DNA from: Claveliimonas sp964652805
GTDB taxonomy: Bacteria; Bacillota; Clostridia; Lachnospirales; Lachnospiraceae
Direction of reading: 5' to 3'
NCBI GenBank assembly: GCA_964652805.1
Contig: CAZZBJ010000067.1
Coordinates: 1-13,520, forward strand
Length of the DNA: 13,520 bases
The notes under the pieces were generated by a model, which was not told the DNA's origin, did not search any database, and worked only from the letters and a program-made list of their open reading frames with translations. Made by a program: the position numbers and the translations under genes. Shown here in pieces: positions 1-7,907 of this stretch. The first letter of the stretch is position 1. Every line of letters starts with the position of its first letter.

Positions 1-38
1 TTGTAAACACAACAAAAACAAAGGAGATGTAATAGATT

Positions 39-1139
39 ATGAAACTAGGAATCGTAGGCCTGCCCAACGTGGGCAAGAGCACACTTTTTAATTCACTGAC
101 AAAGGCGGGGGCAGAGTCGGCAAACTACCCCTTCTGCACCATCGACCCCAACGTGGGTGTGGTGACCGTGCCCGACGAGAGGCTGAACGTGCTGGGGGAG
201 ATGTACCACACAAAGAAGATTATCCCGGCAGCCATTGAATTTGTAGATATCGCGGGGCTTGTCAAGGGAGCCTCAAAGGGAGAGGGCCTGGGCAACCAGT
301 TCCTGGCCAACATCCGGGAGGTGGACGCCATCGTCCACGTAGTGCGGTGTTTTGAGGACAGCAATATCGTCCATGTGGACGGCAGCATCAACCCCATGCG
401 GGATATCGAGACCATCAATCTGGAGCTCATTTTTTCTGATCTGGAGATCCTGGAGCGGCGCATTGCCAAGACCACAAAGGTGGCAAGAAATGACAAGACA
501 GCAGCCAAGGAGCTGAAGCTTCTGGAGAAGATCAAGGCCCATCTGGAGGAGGGCAAGCTGGCCAAGAGCTTTGACGGGGCTGAGGACGAGGAGGAACAGG
601 CCTGGCTGGAGAGCTACAACCTTCTCACCTGGAAGCCGGTGATCTTTGCCGCCAACGTGGCGGAGGATAATCTGGCCGACGACGGCGCCTCCAACGCCGG
701 CATGCAGGAGGTCCGGGAGTACGCCGTCAGAGAGGGTTGTGAGGTGTTTGTTGTATGCGCCCAGATCGAGCAGGAGATCGCGGAGCTGGACGACGATGAA
801 AAGAAGATGTTTCTGGAGGACCTGGGACTTTCCGAGTCCGGCCTTGAGAAGCTCATCAAAGCCAGCTACCGTCTCCTGGGACTGATCAGCTACCTGACGG
901 CAGGCGAGCCGGAGGTGCGGGCATGGACGATCAAAAAGGGAACCAAGGCTCCTCAGGCGGCGGGCAAGATCCACTCGGACTTTGAGAGAGGATTTATCCG
1001 GGCTGAGGTGGTGGCCTACGACGACCTGATCGCCTGCGGCTCACACAATGCGGCGAAGGAGAAGGGGCTGATCCGCCTGGAGGGCAAGGACTACGTGGTG
1101 CAGGACGGAGACATCATGCTGTTCCGCTTCAACGTATAG
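39..1139 (+). CDS. ychF: Redox-regulated ATPase YchF (Obg-family P-loop NTPase)
   Basis: The 366-residue product matches the usual YchF length and is complete. The P-loop GLPNVGKST is at residues 7-15 and the Walker B / G3 motif DIAG at 70-73. The base-recognition motif reads NVAE instead of the NKxD of GTPases, which is the family's hallmark for preferring ATP. A charged helical segment at about residues 130-175 fits the coiled-coil insertion, and the C-terminus (about 280-366) fits the TGS domain. The family binds ribosomes and has been linked to translation and stress responses; the exact role is unsettled. The start at 39 follows an AAGGAG at 21-26 with a long 12-base gap. An ATG at 27 is followed at once by a stop, so 39 is the only sensible start. 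lgt follows 34 bases downstream, so the two are probably co-transcribed. The call is near certain. Confidence 0.97.
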   Translation: MKLGIVGLPNVGKSTLFNSLTKAGAESANYPFCTIDPNVGVVTVPDERLNVLGEMYHTKKIIPAAIEFVDIAGLVKGASKGEGLGNQFLANIREVDAIVHVVRCFEDSNIVHVDGSINPMRDIETINLELIFSDLEILERRIAKTTKVARNDKTAAKELKLLEKIKAHLEEGKLAKSFDGAEDEEEQAWLESYNLLTWKPVIFAANVAEDNLADDGASNAGMQEVREYAVREGCEVFVVCAQIEQEIAELDDDEKKMFLEDLGLSESGLEKLIKASYRLLGLISYLTAGEPEVRAWTIKKGTKAPQAAGKIHSDFERGFIRAEVVAYDDLIACGSHNAAKEKGLIRLEGKDYVVQDGDIMLFRFNV

Positions 1140-1173
1140 ACAGAAAAAGAGACGGGAAAGGACAGGACAAGTC

Positions 1174-2052
1174 ATGCATACTTCAATTGAATTCCCCAAT
1201 ATCGGCATCCATCTGGACAATGTGGGGAAGACCCTGACAGTGTTTGGATTTGACATCGCCTACTATGGCATTGTCATCGGCATCGGCATGCTGGCGGGCG
1301 TCGGCATGGCCATGATGGAGGCGAAAAGGACAGGCCAGAACCAGGAGGATTACCTGGACCTGGCCATCTTTGCCATCCTGTCCGGCATCATCGGGGCCAG
1401 GATCTACTATGTCGTCTTTGCCTGGGATATGTATAAGGACGATCTGTTGGAGATATTCAACATCCGGCACGGCGGGCTGGCCATCTACGGCGGCATCATA
1501 GCGGCGGTGATCGCTGTGTTCGTGGTGGCGAGGGTGAAAAAGCTGCCTGTGACCCGGCTGCTGGACACAGCGGTGCTGGGACTTGTGACAGGGCAGATGA
1601 TCGGCAGGTGGGGCAATTTCTTTAACCGGGAGGCCTTCGGGGACTACACCGACGGGCTTCTGGCCATGCGGCTGCCCCTGGACGCGGTGCGAAGCTCGGA
1701 CGTGACCGAGAAGATACGGGAGCACATCGACGTGGTGGACGGGGTATCCTACATCCAGGTCCATCCCACTTTTCTCTACGAGTCCCTCTGGTGCCTCATG
1801 GTGCTGATGCTCCTGCTCCTCTACAGAACCCACAAGAAGTTCGAGGGGGAGATCTTCCTTCTGTACCTGGCGGGCTACGGCGCGGGCCGTTTCTGGATCG
1901 AGTCCCTGCGGACGGATCAGCTGTGGATCCCGGGCACGGAAATCCCGATGTCCCAGGTGCTGGCAGGCGTGCTGATGGCGGTGTCCGTGATCTGGATCGT
2001 GTGCGGGAGAAAGGGGCTTGTACCGAAAAAGAAACAAAAGAAAACAGAGTAA
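1174..2052 (+). CDS. lgt: Prolipoprotein diacylglyceryl transferase
   Basis: Lgt moves a diacylglyceryl group from phosphatidylglycerol to the lipobox cysteine of prolipoproteins in the cytoplasmic membrane, the first step of lipoprotein maturation. The 292-residue protein is a multi-span membrane protein. It carries the Lgt signature GRWGNFFNRE (Arg145, Asn148, Glu153, matching E. coli Arg143, Asn146, Glu151), HPTFLYES, and GYGAGRFWIES with Arg239 in the position of E. coli Arg239. The motif that contains His103 in E. coli reads AIYGG here, so that position is Tyr105. I believe this variant is common in clostridia, but I cannot check it. The ribosome binding site is weak: AAAGGA at 1157-1162, 11 bases before the ATG. 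No terminator separates lgt from ychF, and none is visible after it. Confidence 0.96.
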   Translation: MHTSIEFPNIGIHLDNVGKTLTVFGFDIAYYGIVIGIGMLAGVGMAMMEAKRTGQNQEDYLDLAIFAILSGIIGARIYYVVFAWDMYKDDLLEIFNIRHGGLAIYGGIIAAVIAVFVVARVKKLPVTRLLDTAVLGLVTGQMIGRWGNFFNREAFGDYTDGLLAMRLPLDAVRSSDVTEKIREHIDVVDGVSYIQVHPTFLYESLWCLMVLMLLLLYRTHKKFEGEIFLLYLAGYGAGRFWIESLRTDQLWIPGTEIPMSQVLAGVLMAVSVIWIVCGRKGLVPKKKQKKTE

Positions 2053-2056
2053 AATC

Positions 2057-2085
2057 TGGACTTTTAAAATGGCACGGTCTATAAT
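2057..2085 (+). promoter_or_regulatory. Sigma-A-type promoter for nifJ
   Basis: The -35 box TGGACT (2057-2062, 4 of 6 consensus bases) is separated by exactly 17 bases from a perfect -10 box TATAAT (2080-2085). Transcription would start near 2092, leaving a leader of about 50 bases. The leader contains a small AT-only inverted repeat, GAAAAAT (2098-2104) with ATTTTTC (2114-2120), just before the Shine-Dalgarno AAGGAGG (2129-2135). This gives nifJ its own promoter although lgt is close upstream and lacks a terminator. Confidence 0.7.
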
Positions 2086-2144
2086 ATTGATATATGTGAA
2101 AAATTAAATGATTATTTTTCAAAAATCTAAGGAGGAACAAGAAA

Positions 2145-5100
2145 ATGGCAAGAAAAATGAAGACCATGGATGGTAATCATGCAACAGCTCACGCGTCGTA
2201 CGCATACACAGATGTTGCGGCTATTTACCCGATCACGCCTTCATCCGTTATGGCAGAAGCCACAGACGAGTGGGCAACACAGGGAAGAAAGAACATCTTT
2301 GGACAGGAAGTACAGGTGACAGAGATGCAGTCAGAGGCCGGCGCGGCAGGTGCCGTTCACGGATCTTTGGCAGCAGGTGCCCTGACTACAACATACACAG
2401 CTTCCCAGGGTCTGCTTCTTATGATCCCCAATCTTTACAAGATTGCCGGCGAGCAGCTTCCGGGCGTGTTCAACGTATCCGCGCGTGCAGTTGCAAGCCA
2501 TGCCCTCTCTATTTTTGGTGATCATTCAGACGTTTATGCCTGTCGTCAGACCGGATGCGCAATGCTCTGCGAGTCCAGCGTACAGGAGGTTATGGACCTG
2601 ACACCGGTTGCGCACTGCGCGGCGATCAAGGGACGTATTCCTTTCATCAACTTCTTTGACGGGTTCCGTACATCCCATGAGATCCAGAAGATCGAGACAT
2701 GGGATTACGAGGATCTGAAGGATCTGGTAGACATGGATGCCATCGATGCGTTCAGAAAGCATGCCCTGAACCCGAACCATCCGTGCCAGAGAGGTTCCGC
2801 TCAGAACCCGGATATCTTCTTCCAGGCAAGAGAGGCAAGCAACCCCTACTACACAGCTATGCCGGCTATCGTTCAGGAGTACATGGACAAGGTGAACGCC
2901 AAGATCGGCACAGACTACAAGCTGTTCAACTACTACGGAGCAGAGGATGCGGAGAAAGTCATCATCGCTATGGGATCTGTATGTGATACCATCGAGGAGA
3001 CTGTTGACTACCTCCTTGCAGCAGGACAGAAGGTCGGACTTATAAAGGTTCGTCTGTACAGACCGTTCAGCGCGCAGGCACTGATCGACGCGATTCCTGA
3101 CACAGTTAAGACAATTTCCGTATTAGACAGGACAAAAGAGCCGGGAGCTCTCGGCGAGCCTCTGTGGCTGGATGTTGTAGCTGCCTTAAAGGGAACAAAA
3201 TTCGACGCTGTTCCCATCCTTTCCGGGCGCTACGGATTAGGCTCCAAGGATACAACACCTGCCCAGATCGTTGCTGTATACAATAACACAGAGAAAGAGA
3301 AATTCACCATCGGTATCGTAGATGACGTGACAGGACTTTCCCTCGAGGAAGGCAAGCAGCTCGTTACAACTCCGGAAGGAACCATCAACTGTAAATTCTG
3401 GGGACTTGGAGCTGACGGTACTGTAGGAGCGAACAAGAACTCCATCAAGATCATCGGCGACAATACAGATATGTACGCACAGGCTTATTTTGACTATGAC
3501 TCCAAGAAGTCCGGCGGTGTGACAATGTCCCACCTTCGTTTTGGTAAGAAGCCGATCAAATCCACATATCTGATCAAGAAGGCTAACTTTGTTGCCTGCC
3601 ACAACCCGTCCTACATCAACAAGTACAACATGGTACAGGAGCTGGTAGACGGAGGGACATTCCTTCTGAACTGCCCGTGGGATATGGAAGGACTGGAGAA
3701 GCACCTTCCGGGGCAGGTAAAGGCATTTATCGCAAACCACAATATCAAATTCTATACGATCGACGGTATCAGGATCGGTAAGGAGATCGGACTTGGCGGA
3801 CGTATCAACACAGTCCTTCAGTCTGCGTTCTTCAAGCTGGCCGCTATCATTCCGGAGGAGGAAGCCATCGACCTGATGAAGGCCGCTGCAAAGGCTACCT
3901 ACGGAAGAAAAGGCGACAAGATCGTACAGATGAACTACGATGCCATCGACGCAGGAGCAAAACAGGTTCACGAAGTGACTGTTCCCGAGAGCTGGAAAGA
4001 CTGCCGGGATGAGGGATTATTCTCACCTGAGGTCAAGGGCGGAAGAGAGGATGTTGTTGACTTCGTTAAGAACATCCAGTCCAAGGTAAACGCGCAGGAA
4101 GGAAACACACTGCCTGTATCCGCTTTCAAGGATTACGTAGACGGCTCCACTCCGTCCGGTACATCCGCATACGAGAAGCGCGGTATCGCGGTAGATATCC
4201 CGATCTGGGAATCGGACAACTGTATCCAGTGTAACCGCTGTGCATATGTATGTCCGCACGCGGTCATCCGTCCTGTAGCCCTGACAGAGGAAGAGGCTGC
4301 AAAGGCTCCGGAGGGACTGAAGACTCTGGATATGATCGGTATGCCCGGCATGAAGTTCACAATGACCGTTTCCGCATATGACTGTACAGGATGCGGTTCC
4401 TGTGCAAATGTATGCCCGGGCAAGAAGGGCGAGAAGGCTCTCGTTATGGACAACATGGAAGAGAACGCAGGGGAGCAGGTATACTTCGACTTTGGAAGAG
4501 AAATTCCTGTAAAACCGGAAGTCGTTGCAAAATTCAAAGAAAATACAGTGAAAGGTTCTCAGTTCAAACAGCCGCTGCTTGAGTTCTCAGGCGCATGTGC
4601 AGGATGTGGCGAGACACCTTACGCAAAACTGATCACACAGCTGTTTGGCGACAGAATGTACATTGCCAACGCTACAGGATGCTCCTCTATCTGGGGCAAC
4701 TCCTCACCGTCCACCCCTTACACGGTAACACCGGAGGGCAAGGGACCGGCATGGGATAACTCCCTGTTTGAGGACAACGCAGAGTTCGGCTATGGTATGC
4801 TGCTGGCTCAGAACACCATCAGAGCAGGTCTGAAGACAAAGGTTGCGTCTGTGATGGAGTCTGACAAGGCTTCTGACGAAGTAAAGAATGCATGCAAAGA
4901 GTGGCTTGACACATACAGCTGCGGCGCTGCAAACGGAACAGCTACAGACAGCCTTGTAAAAGCGCTGGAAGGATGCGACTGCGAGGTTTGCAAGGACATC
5001 GTAAACAACAAAGACTTCCTGGCCAAGAAATCCCAGTGGATATTCGGTGGTGACGGATGGGCTTACGATATCGGATTTGGCGGCGTTGACCATGTGCTCG

Positions 5101-5684
5101 CAAGCGGCAAGGACATCAACGTAATGGTATTCGATACGGAGGTTTACTCCAACACAGGCGGACAGTCCTCCAAGGCTACAAAGACCGGTGCGGTTGCTCA
5201 GTTCGCTGCAGGCGGAAAAGAGACAAAGAAGAAAGATCTTGCCGGCATTGCAATGAGCTACGGCTATGTATATGTTGCCCAGATCGCTATGGGTGCTGAT
5301 TACAACCAGACTGTAAAGGCAATCTCCGAGGCTGAGGCATATCCGGGACCGTCACTCATCATCGCATACGCTCCGTGTATCAATCACGGTATCAAGAAGG
5401 GTATGAGCAAGGCTCAGACGGAAGAAGCGCTGGCTGTAGAGTGCGGATACTGGAACAACTTCCGGTTCAACCCGGCAGCAGAGGGAGCGAAGTTCACTCT
5501 GGATAGCAAAGAGCCTAAGATGGAAGGATATCAGGAGTTCCTGAACGGAGAGGTTCGTTACAATTCACTTGTAAAATCCAACCCGGAGAAGGCCAAGGTT
5601 CTGTTCGCAAAGAACGAGCAGGAGGCAAAAGACAGATACAACTATCTGAAGAAGCTCGTAACTCTGTACGGAACAGAGGAATAA
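2145..5684 (+). CDS. nifJ: Pyruvate:ferredoxin (flavodoxin) oxidoreductase, single-chain
   Basis: This enzyme oxidises pyruvate and CoA to acetyl-CoA and CO2 and passes electrons to ferredoxin or flavodoxin; it is the main route from pyruvate in anaerobes. The 1179-residue chain has the normal homodimeric PFOR length. In order: the pyrimidine-binding TPP domain with YPITPSS (Thr31), Glu64 and Arg114, which match the numbering of catalytic residues in Desulfovibrio africanus PFOR; the transketolase-C and gamma domains (about 260-660); a two-cluster ferredoxin domain with Cys693/696/699/703 and Cys747/750/753/757; and the C-terminal TPP domain with Cys818/821 of the proximal cluster and GGDGWAYDIG (Gly968-Asp970) plus NTGGQSSK for Mg-diphosphate. 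A strong AAGGAGG sits 9 bases before the ATG. Its codon choice (GTT, GTA, GGA, ACA) differs from ychF and lgt, as expected for a highly expressed gene. It appears monocistronic. Confidence 0.98.
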   Translation: MARKMKTMDGNHATAHASYAYTDVAAIYPITPSSVMAEATDEWATQGRKNIFGQEVQVTEMQSEAGAAGAVHGSLAAGALTTTYTASQGLLLMIPNLYKIAGEQLPGVFNVSARAVASHALSIFGDHSDVYACRQTGCAMLCESSVQEVMDLTPVAHCAAIKGRIPFINFFDGFRTSHEIQKIETWDYEDLKDLVDMDAIDAFRKHALNPNHPCQRGSAQNPDIFFQAREASNPYYTAMPAIVQEYMDKVNAKIGTDYKLFNYYGAEDAEKVIIAMGSVCDTIEETVDYLLAAGQKVGLIKVRLYRPFSAQALIDAIPDTVKTISVLDRTKEPGALGEPLWLDVVAALKGTKFDAVPILSGRYGLGSKDTTPAQIVAVYNNTEKEKFTIGIVDDVTGLSLEEGKQLVTTPEGTINCKFWGLGADGTVGANKNSIKIIGDNTDMYAQAYFDYDSKKSGGVTMSHLRFGKKPIKSTYLIKKANFVACHNPSYINKYNMVQELVDGGTFLLNCPWDMEGLEKHLPGQVKAFIANHNIKFYTIDGIRIGKEIGLGGRINTVLQSAFFKLAAIIPEEEAIDLMKAAAKATYGRKGDKIVQMNYDAIDAGAKQVHEVTVPESWKDCRDEGLFSPEVKGGREDVVDFVKNIQSKVNAQEGNTLPVSAFKDYVDGSTPSGTSAYEKRGIAVDIPIWESDNCIQCNRCAYVCPHAVIRPVALTEEEAAKAPEGLKTLDMIGMPGMKFTMTVSAYDCTGCGSCANVCPGKKGEKALVMDNMEENAGEQVYFDFGREIPVKPEVVAKFKENTVKGSQFKQPLLEFSGACAGCGETPYAKLITQLFGDRMYIANATGCSSIWGNSSPSTPYTVTPEGKGPAWDNSLFEDNAEFGYGMLLAQNTIRAGLKTKVASVMESDKASDEVKNACKEWLDTYSCGAANGTATDSLVKALEGCDCEVCKDIVNNKDFLAKKSQWIFGGDGWAYDIGFGGVDHVLASGKDINVMVFDTEVYSNTGGQSSKATKTGAVAQFAAGGKETKKKDLAGIAMSYGYVYVAQIAMGADYNQTVKAISEAEAYPGPSLIIAYAPCINHGIKKGMSKAQTEEALAVECGYWNNFRFNPAAEGAKFTLDSKEPKMEGYQEFLNGEVRYNSLVKSNPEKAKVLFAKNEQEAKDRYNYLKKLVTLYGTEE

Positions 5685-5720
5685 AAGATTTTCAGGACAA
5701 AAGAAGTCCGGAAGATATAA

Positions 5721-5760
5721 GGGAGGCCCCGCAGGTGCATATGTGCCTGCGGGGCCTCCC
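5721..5760 (+). terminator. Strong hairpin after nifJ, probable terminator
   Basis: A perfect 15-bp GC-rich stem, GGGAGGCCCCGCAGG (5721-5735) with its exact complement at 5746-5760, encloses a 10-base loop. It begins 36 bases after the nifJ stop. The following bases (GCTTTC) contain only three T, so this is not a textbook intrinsic terminator. It may terminate with help or protect the 3' end of the abundant nifJ mRNA. Confidence 0.65.
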
Positions 5761-5820
5761 GCTTTCATGAGCAGTATTGTCGGCTTTGTCGGCTGAAGGA
5801 CATTGATATATAAATAACGA

Positions 5821-5849
5821 TTGACTTTCACATCCAAAGATGATAGAAA
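5821..5849 (+). promoter_or_regulatory. Promoter for the lysine riboswitch / NhaC transporter transcript
   Basis: The -35 box TTGACT (5821-5826, 5 of 6 consensus bases) lies 17 bases from a -10 like TAGAAA (5844-5849). The -10 is preceded by TGA at 5841-5843, the TGn of an extended -10. The predicted start near 5856 lies just before the aptamer's P1 strand at 5870, as expected for a riboswitch leader. Confidence 0.6.
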
Positions 5850-5869
5850 TGTATATATGAATAAGTAAG

Positions 5870-6039
5870 ACTAGATAGAGGCGCGGTGTTCATCAGTACC
5901 GCGCGGCCACAGTCCCCGGGAGGACTGCCGCGCAGAAGAAAGGGAAGACCGCCGAAGGGAGCAGAAGAACCCGGAGCTGCCCCTGGGCCGCAGTGAGAAT
6001 ATCCTGCGGACTGTCACAACTGTGGAGCGCTATCATAGT
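5870..6039 (+). ncRNA. Lysine riboswitch (L-box) aptamer
   Basis: About 170 bases carry the conserved L-box core: AGAGGCGCGG (5877-5886), GCCGAAG (5951-5957), GGACTGTCA (6008-6016) and TGGAGCGCTATC (6023-6034). The fold can be drawn by hand. P1 pairs ACTAGATAG (5870-5878) with CTATCATAGT (6030-6039), with one bulged A. P2 uses GCGGT 5883-5887 with ACCGC 5948-5952, then GCGCGG 5901-5906 with CCGCGC 5928-5933, then CAGTCC 5910-5915 with GGACTG 5922-5927. P3 spans about 5957-5983. P4 pairs CCGCAG 5988-5993 with CTGCGG 6004-6009, and P5 is a small hairpin at about 6015-6024. The L2 loop CCGGG (5916-5920) complements the L3 loop CCCGG (5970-5974), which is the kissing contact known for this class. 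An AGTA turn (5895-5898) sits where the loop-E element belongs. The class binds lysine and usually shuts off lysine synthesis or import genes. Confidence 0.93.
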
Positions 6040-6107
6040 GTTGAATGAGGAGAGGAGACACTGCCGACTGGAGGGGAGAGGCAGTGTATACTGTTAGGAA
6101 ATGATAT

Positions 6108-6147
6108 GCCATGAATGAGTGCGCCCGGCGCTTGTTCATGGCTTTTT
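6108..6147 (+). terminator. Riboswitch-controlled intrinsic terminator
   Basis: GCCATGAA (6108-6115) pairs perfectly with TTCATGGC (6135-6142). Seven more inner pairs, including G-U pairs, close on the loop GCCCG, and five T follow at 6143-6147. It sits between the lysine aptamer and the transporter start, so it is the off-state structure. The likely competing antiterminator pairs GCTATCAT (6029-6036, the 3' strand of P1) with ATGATA-T-GC (6101-6109), which takes the base of this stem. Confidence 0.88.
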
Positions 6148-6181
6148 ACTATTTATTTTTGTATGAGAGAGGAAGGTGTTT

Positions 6182-7804
6182 ATGAGGAAAGTAAAGAGAA
6201 AAATTTTATGGACGCTGCCTGCTGTCATGCTCTTTGTGATCTGCAGCCCGCTGCTGTGCTTTGCGGCTGAGGAGGAGACAGAGTATGTTCCGCAGATGTT
6301 TGCCACGCCCTGGTCCCTGCTGCCGCCCCTTGTGGCCATCGTGCTGGCCCTGATCACCAAGGAGGTGTACAGTTCCCTGTTTGTCGGAATTCTGATCGGC
6401 GGCATTTTCTATTCGGGATTTACCTTTGAGGGAACCATGACCCATGTTTTCCAGGAAGGCATCATTTCTGTGCTCTCCGACAGCTACAATGTGGGGATCA
6501 TCGTATTTCTTGTCATCCTTGGCATCATGGTCTGCATGATGAACAAGGTGGGAGGCTCTGCCGCCTTCGGCGAGTGGGCTAAGGGGCACATTAAGACGAG
6601 GACAGGCGCTCAGCTTGCCACCATCCTTCTGGGTGTGCTGATCTTTATCGACGATTATTTCAATTGCCTGACAGTGGGAAGCGTCATGCGCCCTGTGACA
6701 GACAAGCACAAAATCTCCAGGGCCAAGCTGTCCTACCTGATCGACGCCACGGCTGCCCCGGTGTGCATCATCGCTCCCATCTCCTCCTGGGCCGCAGCTG
6801 TGACCGGCTTTGTTCCCGGGGAGGACGGATTTTCAGTGTTCATCCGGGCCATTCCCTACAACTTCTATGCTCTGCTGACCATTGTCATGATGATCGGCAT
6901 CGCAGTGCTGAAGGTAGATTACGGCCCCATGCGGACCCATGAGCTGAACGCTATCAAGGGGGACATTTACACCACGCCGGACCGGCCCTATGCGGACGCT
7001 GAGAAAGAAACCGTGGAGGGCAAGGGAAAGGTCATCGACCTCGTATTTCCCATCATCGTGCTGATCATCTGCTGTATCATCGGCATGATCTACACGGGAG
7101 GCTTTTTCTCCGGGACGGATCTTATCACCTCCTTCTCACAGTGCGATGCTTCTGTGGGACTGATGCTGGGAAGCTTCTGCGCCTATGTGATCACCATAGT
7201 CTTCTACCTTGTCCGCCGCATCACCAAATTCGACGAGTGCATGAGCTGTGTTCCGGACGGCTTTAAGGCCATGGTGCCGGCCATCCTGATCCTCACGCTT
7301 GCCTGGACCCTGAAGGCCATGACAGACAGCCTGGGGGCGGATGTGTTCGTGGCAGACCTGGTGCAGTCCGGCGCCGGCAGCCTGATGAACTTCCTGCCGG
7401 CCATCGTCTTCCTCGTGGGATGCTACCTGGCCTTTGCCACAGGAACCTCCTGGGGAACCTTCGGCATCCTGATCCCCATCGTGGTGGCTGTGTTCCAGGG
7501 AGAGAATGAGACAATGATGATCATCTCTATCTCCGCCTGCATGGCGGGGGCTGTGTGCGGTGACCATTGCTCGCCTATCTCGGACACCACCATCATGTCC
7601 TCGGCGGGGGCCCAGTGCAACCACGTGAACCATGTGACGACCCAGCTCCCCTATGCTGTCACGGTGGCTGCCATATCCTTTGTGGTCTACATCGTGGCGG
7701 GATTTGTGCAGACCGCCTGGATCGCCCTGCCGGTGGGCATTGTGATCACGCTGGCTGTGCTGCTGATACTCCGGAACATATACGGCAAAGAAGTGGAAGA
7801 ATAG
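6182..7804 (+). CDS. NhaC-family transporter, probable lysine importer (LysW-like)
   Basis: This membrane protein of 540 residues belongs to the NhaC / COG1757 family, annotated generically as Na+/H+ antiporters. Family motifs include PWSLLPPLVAIVLALITKEVYSSL near residue 40, shown here as the segment after MFATP, IDDYFNC with Asp157-Asp158, and CGDHCSPISDTT (Cys459-Thr470). Residues 1-28 look like a cleavable signal peptide: a basic start, a hydrophobic core, then CFA before an acidic stretch. I chose ATG 6182, five bases after GGAAGG (6171-6176). An in-frame GTG at 6176 overlaps that Shine-Dalgarno and is unlikely. The gene lies alone behind a lysine riboswitch and its terminator, so expression should fall when lysine is plentiful. 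L-box-controlled NhaC relatives have been proposed as lysine transporters (called LysW in comparative genomics). Transport of lysine is therefore an inference from regulation; the family call is firm. Confidence 0.88.
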   Translation: MRKVKRKILWTLPAVMLFVICSPLLCFAAEEETEYVPQMFATPWSLLPPLVAIVLALITKEVYSSLFVGILIGGIFYSGFTFEGTMTHVFQEGIISVLSDSYNVGIIVFLVILGIMVCMMNKVGGSAAFGEWAKGHIKTRTGAQLATILLGVLIFIDDYFNCLTVGSVMRPVTDKHKISRAKLSYLIDATAAPVCIIAPISSWAAAVTGFVPGEDGFSVFIRAIPYNFYALLTIVMMIGIAVLKVDYGPMRTHELNAIKGDIYTTPDRPYADAEKETVEGKGKVIDLVFPIIVLIICCIIGMIYTGGFFSGTDLITSFSQCDASVGLMLGSFCAYVITIVFYLVRRITKFDECMSCVPDGFKAMVPAILILTLAWTLKAMTDSLGADVFVADLVQSGAGSLMNFLPAIVFLVGCYLAFATGTSWGTFGILIPIVVAVFQGENETMMIISISACMAGAVCGDHCSPISDTTIMSSAGAQCNHVNHVTTQLPYAVTVAAISFVVYIVAGFVQTAWIALPVGIVITLAVLLILRNIYGKEVEE

Positions 7805-7830
7805 AGAAAGGGAAGAACAGAGAAAATGCA

Positions 7831-7881
7831 GAAGAGACAGACGGACTCCGGAGGGGGCGTGGCTGTCTCTTCTTTGATTTT
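7831..7881 (+). terminator. Terminator between convergent NhaC and LysR genes
   Basis: GAAGAGACAG (7831-7840) and CTGTCTCTTC (7863-7872) form a perfect 10-bp stem, followed on the + strand by TTTGATTTT (7873-7881). The inner 22 bases can fold further. On the - strand the stem is followed by TGCATTTTCT, so it may also serve the convergent LysR gene, whose stop is 36 bases away. Confidence 0.75.
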
Positions 7882-7907
7882 CAGATTGTCCTGTCCTGCT
7901 CGCTGCC

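Noticed and set aside
1183..2037. A 284-codon - strand open frame covering lgt
   Set aside because: It is the antisense shadow of lgt, very rich in His, Gln and Asp, with no recognisable domain.
3237..3971. A 244-codon - strand open frame inside nifJ
   Set aside because: It is an antisense shadow; nifJ motifs run through the whole interval in the + frame without a break.
6176..6181. GTG at 6176 as the transporter start
   Set aside because: The GTG overlaps the GGAAGG ribosome binding site. ATG 6182 is better placed and yields a clean signal-like N-terminus.
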